NCBI GenBank assembly: GCA_033239525.1
Contig: BSYO01000031.1
Span: forward strand, 496,001 to 560,000
Direction of reading: 5' to 3'
DNA length: 64,000 nt
Origin: Nepenthes gracilis
Taxonomy: Eukaryota; Streptophyta; Magnoliopsida; Caryophyllales; Nepenthaceae
Shown: in pieces, positions 47,142-59,448 of the stretch
Layout: every line of letters starts with the position of its first letter
Numbering within the stretch: the stretch's first letter is position 1
The notes under the pieces: generated by a model
Told to the model about the DNA's origin: nothing
Database searches by the model: none
Seen by the model: the letters and a program-made list of their open reading frames with translations, nothing else
Program-made: the position numbers and the translations under genes

Positions 47142-49707
47142 TGTTACGAATTCAAACCAAATAAGTCAATTAAATAAATAATTAAAATTTTTAAAATTTT
47201 ACATCCCAATGAAATTCACTACATAATACTAAGTCCCAAAAATTAGGGTGTAACAATCCAAATAAACAGGACCTGACAAATTAAAATCCACACAGGATCT
47301 CTTTGGATAACCGTTCGGACAAAATAAATATGACCTGTTCTACAAATATCGTAAGGGAGGTAACAAATCGACTAAAATATAATTAGACAAAACATGACAT
47401 AATATTTGAACTACTCCCGAAATATAATCATGGGCCTATACCCGATCAATTCCATAATCTGATTACATAAATACCAATTTAAACCATAATAAAATCAAAA
47501 CTCACTAAATCAGACGAATGATTAATAGATCGTGACCATACTCCTACAATGCATCTGAATTTTTAACTCTGAAAGGATAAAATAAAAAAAGTGAGCCTAA
47601 TATTCAGCAAGTATTACAATTTAGACAAAATGAGTCCAATAAATTAGAGAGAAGGTTTAATAGATAAAATCCATTCAGATGGCGGAATAAATTCAAATCA
47701 TCGATAAAATAAATTTAATAGAAATATAAGATCCAAAATCCAAAATTTAATAGTAGTTTCGTACTCAAAGTATATTCAAATCCAAAATAAATGCCCAAAT
47801 TTTGAAAATAATCCCCATCGGGATTATATATATATATAAACAAAATAGAGGAGATCCGGACCAATTTTAAAGTCGATGTCCAATCCGAGACTAAGTCCAA
47901 GTCCAAATCCAAATCCAATGCCCGATTAGTTTGTGATCTGGGCAGAATCCAATAGTCGGATGATCCAATAGCGTGCGCAGAAATTAGAGCAGCATCACGA
48001 CAGGTATTCCAAAGATTCGGATCCAAACATATAATCAAAATCGTTGTACGAGACATACCAAGGTCCAACTGAAGGTAAATCGGCGAATCTCAAATTCAAA
48101 TCCGAAATCCAAGTCTAAATCAAAATCCAACATAAATCAATGCAGAAATATAAATTATACACCAAATTTGAGTTCTGATTATTTAAAGACTAGTTTAAGA
48201 AAGGGTTACACATAATCCCGATAACCTTAGATAATCAAATGCAAATTAGGTTAGCATGTATGGCCACCTATACACTCTGTACCCATGGGTAAGGTTGTTC
48301 ACTATTTTTTACCACCTGCGACTTTGGATATAATTTTCAAACTTATCAGATATATTAGGATGCCCGAATATATTCTAAGGTCAAATCAAATTACCAAAAT
48401 GAGAAGATCATTATTCTAAATATTTCCTGCCGGTGGAAAGGGATTTTCAAATAACAAAATAATCTTCCTGTCGGGAGCTGATAAGAATCCAATAATCCAA
48501 ATCCAAATGTAATGACTATAACCCGCCACGTGCATGTGAAAATATACGGCCAATGCAAGTTTCGTATATATTTTCGTTATATATATTGATATAAATATAT
48601 ACCGAGTCCAATAAATTTTTTAGGCTTTCAGAAAAATAATAAATTCCTAAAATCATAAAACCCATATTCGAAACCCCCAAAATAATCTAGTATACTACAC
48701 ATGTATGTTCAGAATAAATAAAATGGGTGTACAAAAATATATACATGTTAGTAAAAAATTTATACAGTATTCAAAATATATCAAAAATTAAATCAAACCA
48801 AAGAGGAGGTTTACAGAACTTGGCAGGACCTCATACTTTGTAGATCTGAAAAAAGAAAGTCTCGAAATGCCCGAATCGACATTTCCTCTCTCTATTGCGT
48901 GCGGCCTCTCTCTCTCTCCTCCCTTTCTCTCTCTTCGCGCCTGTCTCTGCCGCTCTCTCTTCACGCCGGCGGCGACTCCGGCAGCGGTGACCACGACAAC
49001 ATCAATCTCCATGGCAGATCATGGAGGATGGCGGCATCGAGCCGGCAACGGCTTTCTCTTTCTCTACACGACTGTGAGCCTTCTCCACCAAAATCACCAA
49101 AATTTCAACCGATTTTCATAAAATACATACATACAACCCAATAATCGACATCTACAAAGAGAATGGAAGGATTTACTTAGTTTGATTTCATTGATTTTTT
49201 TGGGTAACTGCGACGGACGGACGGCTACCGCATAGCTTCGGCTTGCGATTCTTCTCTCTACAAACACCGGAGCACAAAATGGAGGGCAACATCATGGAGA
49301 GGGTTTCGTCGGCTTCCATTCCCAGCGTCAAGAGCCTCGGCAACGGTGGCAGCAGCGGTCGTGCGGCAGCTTCTCTCCCCAACAATGACCTTATCCTGTT
49401 CATAGATTTTTTTTCTTTTTTTAATTTATTTTTGTTTTGTTTTAATATATATATATATATATATAATATTATATAATAATAATAATATTATTATTATTAT
49501 ATATGTTTATCTATATTTTTTATTTCTTATTATTCTAAAATCTAAATCAATATTCAGGTGACAACTCAGGTGCATCCCGGGCGCTAGTCCAACTGATCTA
49601 AATATCCTTCCAAAATTTCTCAATATTTAATTAATTTTATCACGTCCAAATTATCCAAAATTATAATTAATATTAAATTAATCTGAATGAAAATCTGAGA
49701 TATTATA
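47142..49707 (-). repeat. Element 2 3' LTR, about 2566 bp
   Basis: Bounded by TGTTACG on the left and GATATTATA at 49707 (the last CA is mutated to TA), followed by a PPT-like run. The part 48108-49707 is repeated at 52597-54160, including the CT-rich block at 48890-48960, the ORF at 49188-49403 and the AT run at about 49445-49500. Confidence 0.82.
49188..49403 (-). other. Small sense-strand ORF in the element 2 LTR (copy 1)
   Basis: 71 codons on the element's sense strand, MNRIRSLLGREAAARPLLPP... ending TQKNQ. It starts about 35 nt downstream of the AT-rich promoter-like run. The other LTR copy keeps the same start and stop (53674-53892). Function unknown; may be chance. Confidence 0.35.
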
Positions 49708-52596
49708 TTCTCCCCTTATTACAAAAAATTCGTCCTCAAAATTTATGCACCTCAATCATTACCTCAATTATCATACAATGAGGATATTGTTCTGAATTTC
49801 ATATTCGGTCTTCTCAATAGACTTTCTTGATCAAATGATTTCTCTAAATTTAATCCTCAACAAATAGAGATATTTTCTCAGACCTGTCCTCAAAATCCCT
49901 TCACGCTTCTTCTATTGAAAGGTTCCTCAAAAGTATAATGGCCAATGGAAATATATTATTCATTGGCACCAAATCCTTTTTATCCCAAAAATTAAAACCA
50001 CAGTCTGAACCTAAAATACTTCTTGTCAATCAAAACGACTCCCAACCCAAGGATATACGAAGGATCATCCGCATAAAACATATTATATCCAACTATCAAA
50101 TTTAGAAAAAAGGCCAATTTGTAGGCCACTTCTCAAATCTATTGAAAACTTCAAATATCCTAATGAACCTCCACTTCAGACTACCATTCGACTTTAAATT
50201 TCAGAATTCTTCTTTTCAAGATGCTTCCAAAAATATCTGACCACTCTTTTCGAGTTTTCGATCAGTTTACAAAATTGATCCTCATACTTCAAGTCTCAAA
50301 TCAAATCTTGTGATCGATAGCCGTGAGTCTACATGCTTCCGCCGCGACATTCTGATCAATCTTAAGCCTTAAATCACAATCAAAAGTCTTGAAGTAGGAA
50401 TGCCTCGCATTATCCTCATCTCAACAATATGCCAATGACCAAACTCGAGAATGACATCCTAATAGACAAGCGATAAGCCGACTTCATTAGCTCGTCCATC
50501 ATCTGCCTCTGATCTCAACAAACAATAAATTGTCTTCATTAGCTAAACCATCATCAATTAACTCAATCTTATTCAAATGACCATCAAGACCCTTTGTTGT
50601 TTGAGTCAGATTCGAAATAAAATCTTGAAGGCTTCTTTTAATCGACTTCTTCCCCTAGGCACGGATATAACTTGCCAGGAAAATGGCGATCTCGCACTTC
50701 ATGTTCTACCTACTGGCTTTGACTCGAAATCAAATTGCCATAAAACTCTTTCCACTCCACTAAGTGCAGAGTCTTCGACTTTCCTATCAAATTTGGACAG
50801 CTCCAACTCAATCATAGTTGTTGATGATCTCATTTGCTCCCGAGCTTCTATCCAATCAGCTTTCAAGTTGTCATCTAATCAGTGAAAACTCAATTGAGAG
50901 AATTCTTGAAAACATGCCTCCTCCAAACATGCCATGAAAAGCACTTGTACCATAAACTCGAGGTTACTAGCTCGATCTTGTCTAATTTCATGATTGCTCG
51001 TCCAAAAGAAAGTTCATTTCCGATCTTCATAAAAGCTTCTCCCGCAAATAGGAGCTTAGTTCAAAATCCAATCCTGTAGCAAAGAGAGAAAATCCGTCTG
51101 GGCCGAACTTCCTATTGACATCATCGTCTTAACACTTGCATGCAAAATTCTCCAAACTACGTCGCATTCCGAGCTTTCCCTTAGATAAACCGCCCAACTG
51201 TGCTAAATCTATACATATCTAGATCTTTCTTAGAAGAATCAATAAGCATTACAAATTTTTCTGATCCATCAGGGATTGACTCTATTCCAAGGACGCCAAT
51301 AACATTGCAATCATTAGAAAACTTTTAACATATCTCCAATTATAATCAATCAGATTCAAAAAACTCCACAATCTGCGACCTTAGCCGATCATTTTCAATT
51401 GCTACTACTTTCACATTCTTCGAATTTTCAAATGACTCATTACAAACCGTGTGAACCAAAATGATACCTTCTCAGAATTTGCAGCTGACTTTCCAATTGG
51501 ATATCATATTTCTCAAACTTCATCAAATAAATCAGAACATCATTGACAAATCCACCATCAAAACTTCGTAATGGCCACATATTAACCTGAAAGCTACCCT
51601 ATGCACATCCTCACACTTAATTCTCAATTAAGGATACTTCGAATACAGTTCGATCTTAGAGAAAATTCAAACTCCTCGAAATGGATAAAAAATCTCGATC
51701 GTTGAAAATTGATACGTATTCGATTATCAAATAATCCAAGTATAAATCCATCGGTCCAAATTTCTTCACCAGATAACACTGAAGCACTCTACGCCAAAAC
51801 ACTTGGCCAAATAAAACCCATCTCAATAGATTCTGTAGTTGTTGTCTTAATTTCTTCAGCTCAGACTAGGCTACCCCATATGGAGCCTTTGAGATGGGTA
51901 CAAATCCATGCACAACCTCAAAGCAAAATGATCGCCTGATCTGGAAGCAATCTAGTTGAATTCTCTGAAAAACATCTTCAAACTCGCAGAAGATAAAAAC
52001 GTCTTCAATGGTCACAGAATAACACCAGATGTGACCATATATGCCAAATGAGCTCAGCACCCAACTTCAACAGATGACTTACTTGTAATGCCGAAATCAA
52101 TTCTTAAGCTTTCTTATTGATCCTTCCTTAGAACTCTGATAACTCGTAGCCCAAATACAAAAAAAAAAGGTCATGTCAAAACAGCCTTCCACGACTGAAG
52201 GTTCGGCTATAATTTCATGAGCTGTAACTATAAATGTTCCATCTAGAACGTTTGACTCCTATCTGAACTTTTAGAATCCAGATGTCTGGAATTTGAACAA
52301 TCATTTGAAAAATGACATATTTAGCTGCATTTTAAATCTGACTCTACTTCTGACGAAGTAAACTCTTTTTACGTACTTCTTCCCACTAAACTTGCAAGCC
52401 AATCTTGCAAACTTGAATTTTGGGGAAGAAGACTTTGCTTCATCTGACTTTCCTTTAACTAGTTATCTGAAGAATAAACTAGTCCCCCTTACGAGTATTG
52501 ACTCCAATACTCTGATTTTTTTTTAAAATACTTCTCCCGAAACTGCTCCTACTCGATTAACAAAGTCTGGTCTAACTATTCGCTATAAGTCAAGAG
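49708..52596 (-). pseudogene. Element 2 internal region, decayed pol and gag tail
   Basis: No long frame survives, but landmarks on the minus strand follow element 1: integrase C-terminal block near 50120-50240, integrase/RNase H sequence about 50300-51330, an RT box reading GGFVNDVLIY near 51530-51565 (first catalytic Asp to Asn), and a protease-RT linker at 51866-52060 (IEDVFIFCEFEDVFQ... FVPISKAPYGVA). The sequence then jumps at about 52596 from gag-like sequence into the middle of the LTR. Confidence 0.7.
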
Positions 52597-54160
52597 TCAG
52601 AAATTCAAGTCTAAACCAAAATCCAACATAAATTAATGTAGAAATATAAATTATACATCAAATTTGGGTTCTGATTATTTAAAAACTAGCTTGAAAAATG
52701 GTTACACATAATTTTGATAACCTTAGACAATCAAATGCAAATTAGGCCAATATGTATGGCCACCCATGTACTCTATACCCATTGGTAAGGTTGTTCACTA
52801 TTATTTATCACCCGTAATTTTGGCTGTAATCCTCAATCTTGTCGGATATATTAGAACGTCCGAATATATTTTAAGGTTAAATCAAATTATCCAAATGAGA
52901 AGGGCCACTATTCCAAACCTTTCCTGCTGGTGAAATGGATTTCCAAATAACAAAATAATCTCTCCGTCGGGAGTTGAACGGAATCCAAGTGTCTAAATCC
53001 AAATGTAGTGATCACAACTCGGTATGTGCATGTGAAAATATACGGTCAATACAAGTTTTGTATATATTTTTGTTACACATACTGATATAAATATACATTG
53101 AGTCCAATAAATTTTTTAATTTTTTTTAAAAAATAATAAATTTCTAAAATCATAAAATCCATATTCAAAACCCTCAAAATAATCTAATGAACTACACATG
53201 CATGTTCAAAATAAATAAAATGGGTGTATAATAATACATGCATGTTAGTAAAAAAATTCATACAGTATCTAAAATATATCAAAAATTAAATCAGATCAAA
53301 GAGGGGGTTTACAAATACTTGCCTAGAGCTAATACTTTACAAATATGAAGAAAAAATATCTCGAAGTGCCCGAATAGGTACTTTCTCTCTATTGTGTGTG
53401 GCCTCTGTCTCTCCTCCCTTTCTCTCTCTTCGCGCTCGTCTTTGCTGCTCTCTCTTCACACCGGCGGTGACTCTGGCAGCGACGACCACGATGGTAGCAA
53501 GCTCAACGGCAAATGGTGGCGAACGGTGGCACCAAGCCAGTAATGGCTTTCTCTCTCTCTACACGACCGCAAGCCTCCTCCACCAAAATTTCAGCCGATT
53601 TTCATAAAATATATACATACGATCCAATAATCGACATCCACAAAGAGAATAGAAGGATTTATTTGCTTTGATTTTACCGATTTTTTCTGGTAACAACGAC
53701 AGACGGACGGCTGCCGCTTGGCATTAGCTTGCGATTCCTCTCTCTACAAACACCATAGCACAAAATGGATGGCAGTATCATGGAAAGGGTTTCATCGGCT
53801 TCCATTCCCGGCATCGAGAGCCCCGGCGATGGCGGTGGCAGCGGTTGCACACCGGCTTCTTCTCTCCCCGACAAGGACCTTATCCTATTCACAGATTTTT
53901 TTTCTTTTTTTTTGTTTTTATTTAATATATATAATATATTATTATTATATATATTTTTATTTATGTCAATTATTTATTTATTATTATTCCAAAATCCAAA
54001 TTAATATTCGGACGATAACTCGGGTGCACTCCGAGCGCTAGCCCAACTGATTCAAATATCCTTTCAAAATTTTTTAATATTTAATTAATTTTACCACATC
54101 TAAATTACCCAAAATTATAATTAATATTAAATTAATTTGAATAAAATTCGGGATATTACA
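52597..54160 (-). repeat. Element 2 5' LTR, truncated
   Basis: Colinear with 48108-49707: both contain AAATCCAACATAAAT, AATCAAATGCAAATTAGG, GTAAGGTTGTTCACTATT, the hairpin block with TCGGGAG, the CT-rich block and the MNRIRSL ORF. It ends in an intact GGATATTACA. Confidence 0.85.
53674..53892 (-). other. Small sense-strand ORF in the element 2 LTR (copy 2)
   Basis: 72 codons, MNRIRSLSGREEAGVQPLPP... with the shared core MEADETLSM and PSILC. Start and stop positions match copy 1, with substitutions and one codon of length difference. Confidence 0.35.
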
Positions 54161-55520
54161 AGATACTTGCCAATGAAAAGCCAAAGATAGTCTTATACTC
54201 AAAGTGTAATCTAAATTAAAATATAATCACATCGGGACGTACTCTGAACGAAATATGATTTGGATTGAAATCATGTAATTGAAGTCATAACATAGCCCAA
54301 ATGAAATATAATTTGAACAAAACATAATCTGAATCAAAATCATATACGAATGAAATAAAATTTAGAATGAAATCATATAAGACCGAAATATGTTCTAGAA
54401 TGAAACAATATATCCAATTATACGAGATTGACCAAATCCTAACTGTGGACAAATCTGTAAATCTCAAATAAAACTCAATACAAATGAATGCTAAAAACAC
54501 ATAAAATTTTAAAATATATACAAATCAAAGAATGAATGATTAGAGGATTAATTTGAGAAAGGGTTACACATATTTCTGATTACTTTAAACTATATCAACT
54601 ACTATTTAAACCCATAGATAGGGCCATCTGTGTACACTCTTCTATAGATAAGAAACATGCTTATTATATTTTATTACCTACAGTGCTGGATTCAATCATC
54701 AAATTTAGTATATATATTAGGACGTTTGAATATATTAGTTTCCGTTTAAAAATATAAAATATTAAAACAAATAACAAAATACTGTTTGGCTCGAAATACA
54801 TGTATGGACTATTATATATAAGGTCAAATATATATTTTTATGACTTTTATTTCACAAATATTTGTATAGATAACACAATACTTCAAAAATTTATATATTT
54901 TGTACAAATTGAATAAAAACCTCAATCAGTAAAATCAAGTGAAACCTCAAAACAACTGATAAAATTGCATACATGCACATATATTCCAAGTTAAGAAGTA
55001 AAATTTAGAATGCAAATACAATAAATCATCAAATATAAATAAAAGTGGAGGAAAATTGAAATCGACTAAAGATTAGACTAAAAAATGCTTACCTTTACTC
55101 TTTAATTTAATAGATCTAACAAAATTAGCTATCTTCTATTCCTCTCTCTCCTTTCTCATCACTTTCTCTCTCCTTTCTCTTTTGTACCACAAAATGCTCA
55201 AAAACTGTGTCAATGTGATATATACAAATGGATCGACATCTGAGTGCTAATTAGGCACATATCATGCACTGCCTAAACCCTCAAGCACAACACAAGTACG
55301 AACGACCTGTCAATTCTTCACACAAGCGCTATAGGAGCATGTTTTAGGCGCTACATAATCTGTCTAAAATGTGTATGAGAACATATTAGAAACACATCAG
55401 GCATTAAGTCTAATACTTTTAACTGATTTTAAATTAATTTTTTATTATATAATTATTTTTAAATTGATTAAAAATAAATTGCTAATATCAAAATAATTTT
55501 ACTAAAAATCGAGCGATACA
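54161..55520 (-). repeat. Element 1 5' LTR, outer piece
   Basis: Continues the element-1 LTR exactly where 47141 left off: CTTGCCAATGAAAAGCCAAAG here versus CTTGCCAGTGAAAAGTCAAAG at 40558. The match to 40560-41130 is clear up to about 54748. Beyond that about 200 bp present in the 3' LTR (41140-41340) are missing and the sequence is more diverged, though the motif order (ATACATGTAT, TTACC...AATAGATCTAACAAAA, CT-rich block) persists to 55520. A junction with an older related LTR at 54748 is an alternative. Confidence 0.65.
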
Positions 55521-55859
55521 AAAACCACATGTATGTATGCTCAACCCTTCTAATCTAGAAGGTCAGTGAAATATCAAAGTAGGAGTAAACCAATTGCCAA
55601 GTAAACTATGTAATTTATATAGTTGAACATATATACATAATCAAAAACATGTTGAAATAGAATATGATCAAAATTCAAAATATTGGCAACAGTTTATAAG
55701 GATATCATGTATAATCTAAAATTGATGATAAAATTTTCTTCTATAAATTGTGTACCATATAAATATGTTCACATAATGTAGAAAGTTTTGTACCAAGGAT
55801 TAGTGGTATGCTCACTCACAAAGGGAAGAGTATTTGAACTTCACAAATTTTTAATAATA

Positions 55860-56505
55860 TCTGGCCAATCCTAAAAAACTTTGCACTTTTATCACTGTTG
55901 TTGGTCGACTCTAATTTGTCATTGCTTCATTGTTTTTTGAATCAACCGAAATGCCTCATCTTGAAACTCAATTTCCTAGAAAAACTACTTTCTAGCAAAA
56001 ATTCACACTTATTTAATTTCTCATAAATTATTTTCTCTCAAAGTATTTGTAAGGAAATCCTCAAATTTATTTCATGCTTTTCATTATTCCTTGAATAGAT
56101 TAATATGTTATCGATATGGCCACCAAAAATATATTGAAGTAGGGTTGGAACCACTAATTCATCAATTACATAAATATTGTAGGTTCATCAGTTGAACTAA
56201 AAGACATCACAAAGAATTCAAAATATTTGTATCTCATCCAAAAAGTTGTTTTTCTCACATTTTCTTTCTTAATCATTAATTGATAATAACCCAATCAAAG
56301 ATCAATCTTTAAAAATAATTGAGCCCTTTGCAAATGATAAAAATAAATTATCTATTTTCAATAATGGATACTTATTCTTGATCGTTATCTTATTAAGTTT
56401 TCGATAGTTTATACATGATCTTATAGATCCATAGTTCTTGTTAACAAATAACCCCATTGCATCCCAAGGTGACACACTTACTCTAATGAAGCTCTTCTTC
56501 AGCAA
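55860..56505 (-). pseudogene. Element 3 reverse transcriptase remnant
   Basis: Minus strand reads [40 protein letters not shown], and after breaks GGHIDNILIYSRNNEKHE near 56085-56130. The catalytic box reads I-D-N instead of I-D-D. It ends near 55870. Confidence 0.82.
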
Positions 56506-56508
56506 TTT

Positions 56509-56781
56509 TTATAATTGTTTCTTCAATTCCTTTAGCTCAAAAAGTGCCATTTTATATGAAACTTGTGAAACTAACAGTGATCCTACTATTATCTCTATTT
56601 TAAACTTGACCTCCTTATTTGGTGATAACCCAAGTTGATCATCTGGGAATACATTCTCAAACTCTCTCATGGCAAGACTTTCTTCAACTTGCACACTATG
56701 GCTTCTAGCAATAGTTACATAGGTTAGGTATTCTTGATACGCACCTTTCATAAGATAGTATGCATGAAAAGCCAAAATCAT
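56509..56781 (-). pseudogene. Element 3 protease-RT linker
   Basis: Minus strand, 90 codons open: ILAFHAYYLMKGAYQEYLTY, VEESLAMREFENVFPDDQLGLSP, VSYKMALFELKELKKQL. This matches the conserved stretch before the RT of plant Ty3/Gypsy elements (CEFPDVFPEELPGLPP, YRMAPAELKELK). It abuts the RT fragment. Confidence 0.82.
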
Positions 56782-57289
56782 CTGGGTTGACTCTTTTTGT
56801 TTTTTTATTTCTCAAAAGTAAAAGAATTCACAATCTAAAATTGTAAAATACACCCTATTGTGGAAACATTCCAATCAAAATGATAGTATACCAACCAATC
56901 TATACATAAAATTATATCAAAATTATACATATAGAGCAAAATCAAATCTTCTGTCAATTAAAACCTGTTTATCCAAACAACGTATGTTGGGTATTTAACA
57001 TCGGTTACTAACGACGTATTCATAAGCTTAGAAACCACTAATAAAAAATCCCTGATCTTAGGTGACAATTTCAAATAACAAATAACTTTAGGGGATATAA
57101 AAAAGTGTGTAGGCCGACGGACCAACAAGAACTATGTAGATGTCTTGAAGACCAAATGTTTATCCTCACCATCAAAGGGGACATGCCTACATCCTTGGCG
57201 GTCACTATAAATACTCCCCTCGAAGCAATTGGTTTTCTTACCGTTTACCTTAAAGGGTAGGGATAATCTTTGATCATATCGTTGAATTG

Positions 57290-58130
57290 ACCATAATTGA
57301 AACACGCATTACCTGAAACATGGCCTTCTTCCATGTAGTTTCTTGCAATGTGGGCATAAAAACTTTAATTGCTAGTGGCCCATTTCACCTTGGAGTTCAG
57401 CTCCCGTCTTCACTCCCTTGTTGTGAGATTTGGATATTTTGTGAGACCCTTTTCGATCTCAGATTCTAACTGCCACGGCTTGCACTCTTCTTTTTGAAAA
57501 AATTTTCCCTTTTCAATTATTGCTTGTATAGCAAAGCTCGATTAATAACTTATCTGTTCATGTCTAACCTCAAGGTCACCAACAACTCTTGGATTATAAC
57601 ATTCAACCAATGTAAAACATTTTATTGCTCTCCTTGTCTCATCCAATAATACATGGGGAATATAATGAGCTAATTCGAAGAATTTGGTATCATATTTCGT
57701 CACAATTTTGTTTCCCTATTTCAAACAGGCAAGCTCGTCTTCCTTCCATTTTCTTAAACCTGCGGGGAAATGCTTGTCTAGGAATACTTTTAAAAACATG
57801 TTCAATAAATTTTGCTCTTTCTCAAGCCATAATATTCTTTTTTTCATATTTTACTAATGGTTTGTCTTTCTGTCCAATATATAAGCGGCAAAGTCACTCT
57901 ATCTTCAACAGGATAATTAATTACTTTATAAGTATTCTCGATACGTTGGATCCAAATCTCTATCTTGATTGGATAAAGATAACTCAAAAACTCAAATATT
58001 AATCTTTTATTTATGAAACGATTGCACGCCAGTAAAGCAACTTCTAGATTTATAATAGCCACCTCCAAATTTAGTTGCCTCTGGACTATCCAATCTATTA
58101 CTTTTGCCATCTTTGCCGTTATTGTGAGAT
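57290..58130 (-). pseudogene. Element 3 gag fragments and zinc knuckle
   Basis: Minus strand 57844-58110 carries a gag-like stretch (LIFEFLSYLYPIKIEIWIQRIENTYKVINYP). Near 57330-57370 CPHCKKLHG is followed by a stop and a degraded knuckle. The frame is broken several times. Confidence 0.65.
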
Positions 58131-58250
58131 ACTCTTTCTCCCTATTGCGCTTGGTCTTGCTCCACCTTGTCTAGGCATTCCTGATCCTATCATAAGATAA
58201 TTAATGAAATTTAATTTATTAAATCAAATAAAATACTCTCCTTTTGACTT

Positions 58251-58262
58251 CCTCTGATATTA
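58251..58262 (-). other. Element 3 PBS-like site
   Basis: The complement reads TAATATCAGAGG, nine of twelve bases matching TGGTATCAGAGC. Its position next to gag and the inner edge of the LTR supports the reading. Confidence 0.5.
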
Positions 58263-58264
58263 TC

Positions 58265-59448
58265 CTAAAGTCCAAAAATATTTTATTTTATAATATCATT
58301 TCTTTAATCATCAAATCCATAATTAACTTAAAGTAAATCAAACTTTAAATTAAGATCCAAAAATTAGTTATTTAATTAACTAACTTAAATTCAAAACAAT
58401 AAGTTGGAGTGTAAACCTACATTAAATATCATTAAACGGTTTGAAATATTATGATATCTAATCACAAGATCTAAAAGCTACATTTAAAAATAGCTCTAAA
58501 TATCGACAACTATTTTTTCCAAACCATAAATAAGAAAAAGCATATTAACGAAAATTAGTATATCAAATTGCAAACTTTCACATTTTACTAAAACTTTAAA
58601 TATATCAGCGACTGATGGCCATACATAACAATCACATTTTCCAAAATTAAAAGTTACAAATCTAAATTATTAAACTACATTACAAAATCTAAATATCCTA
58701 AAAACTATTTTCCATAGAGCATTTTTTTTATCTAAATTTTTTAAAATTTATTTCCAGTCAGCTAATCTAAAAAGTTAACAAATGAGGGTAGGAATAAATT
58801 TAATATTCAACAAAATATATAATTTTTAAATATTAATATGTCAAACAAAATATACTAAGGGCAATACTATGATTAAAATCTAAATACTTATAGTATTAAA
58901 CTTTTAATAAAGCATGCAAAATTTGTAGGCTAATAATAGGACGTGTTAAAATGTGTAAAAATATAGAAATCATGTCAAAATCAAATAATTGTTTAAAATC
59001 GTGTGAAATTTTAAAAATCAATTGATATGTAGGGAAACATGAAATATACAAAAATCATAATAATATACAAAAATTAAGGATCGGTGATGACCTCACTAAT
59101 AATTAATGAATATCAAAGTTTGGGTTATGATTGTTTCCATATAGATGAAGGTTATTTGTGATAATTTGTGACTCATGGATGGACCGACTAGATATTATTT
59201 TCTACAAGGTCAAACATTAGTTTTTGACTCAAAAATATCAGGTTCGATATTTAATTTATTAATAATATATTAAAATATGTTAGAATATATTCTATTAATT
59301 ATCTACTATGATTTTTATTTGGTCAAAATTAAAAATTCTATATGAAATACAAATATACATATTTTCTCTTGTTAAAAACTCATTCCTTTTATCAAATTAG
59401 AATTTTTGTTAATTTCCATTCAAATGTATGCCACGTTGGAAACAATAG
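58265..59448 (-). repeat. Element 3 5' LTR, inner piece
   Basis: AT-rich, non-coding sequence between the PBS-like site and the solo LTR inserted at 59449. With the outer piece it totals about 2.13 kb, a length like that of the element-1 LTR. The inner LTR terminus is not a clear TG. Confidence 0.5.

Larger units (their letters stand above)
47142..54160 (-). mobile_element. Ty3/Gypsy LTR retrotransposon, element 2, nested in the element-1 LTR
   Basis: Plus-strand borders are TGTTACGAATTC (47142) and GGATATTACA (54160), TG...CA as expected. The flanks are AGATG (47137-47141) and AGATA (54161-54165), a 5-bp target duplication with one mismatch. Sense is minus. The 3' LTR is 47142-49707. The internal region, 49708 to about 52596, is a decayed pol/gag. 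The 5' LTR is truncated to 52597-54160 and lacks its inner ~970 bp, the PBS and the start of gag. The PPT-like purine run is at about 49708-49722 (plus TTCTCCCCTTATTAC). Confidence 0.82.
40007..55520 (-). mobile_element. Ty3/Gypsy LTR retrotransposon, element 1 (Tekay/Del-like), interrupted by element 2
   Basis: Sense strand is minus. Order from high to low: 5' LTR (split: 54161-55520 and 46594-47141), PBS (46576-46588), gag, protease, RT, RNase H, integrase, PPT (about 42053-42068), 3' LTR (40007-42052). Integrase follows RNase H, which defines Ty3/Gypsy. The integrase C-terminus carries GRVAYRLALPPSL and a decayed LDRKDQVLR...WKNH tail resembling the Tekay/Del chromovirus end. Every domain has stops or lost catalytic residues, so it is dead. 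Element 2 (47142-54160) sits inside the 5' LTR. The outer right terminus is eroded; ATACA occurs at 40002-40006 and again at 55516-55520 but I do not claim it as the duplication. Confidence 0.82.
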
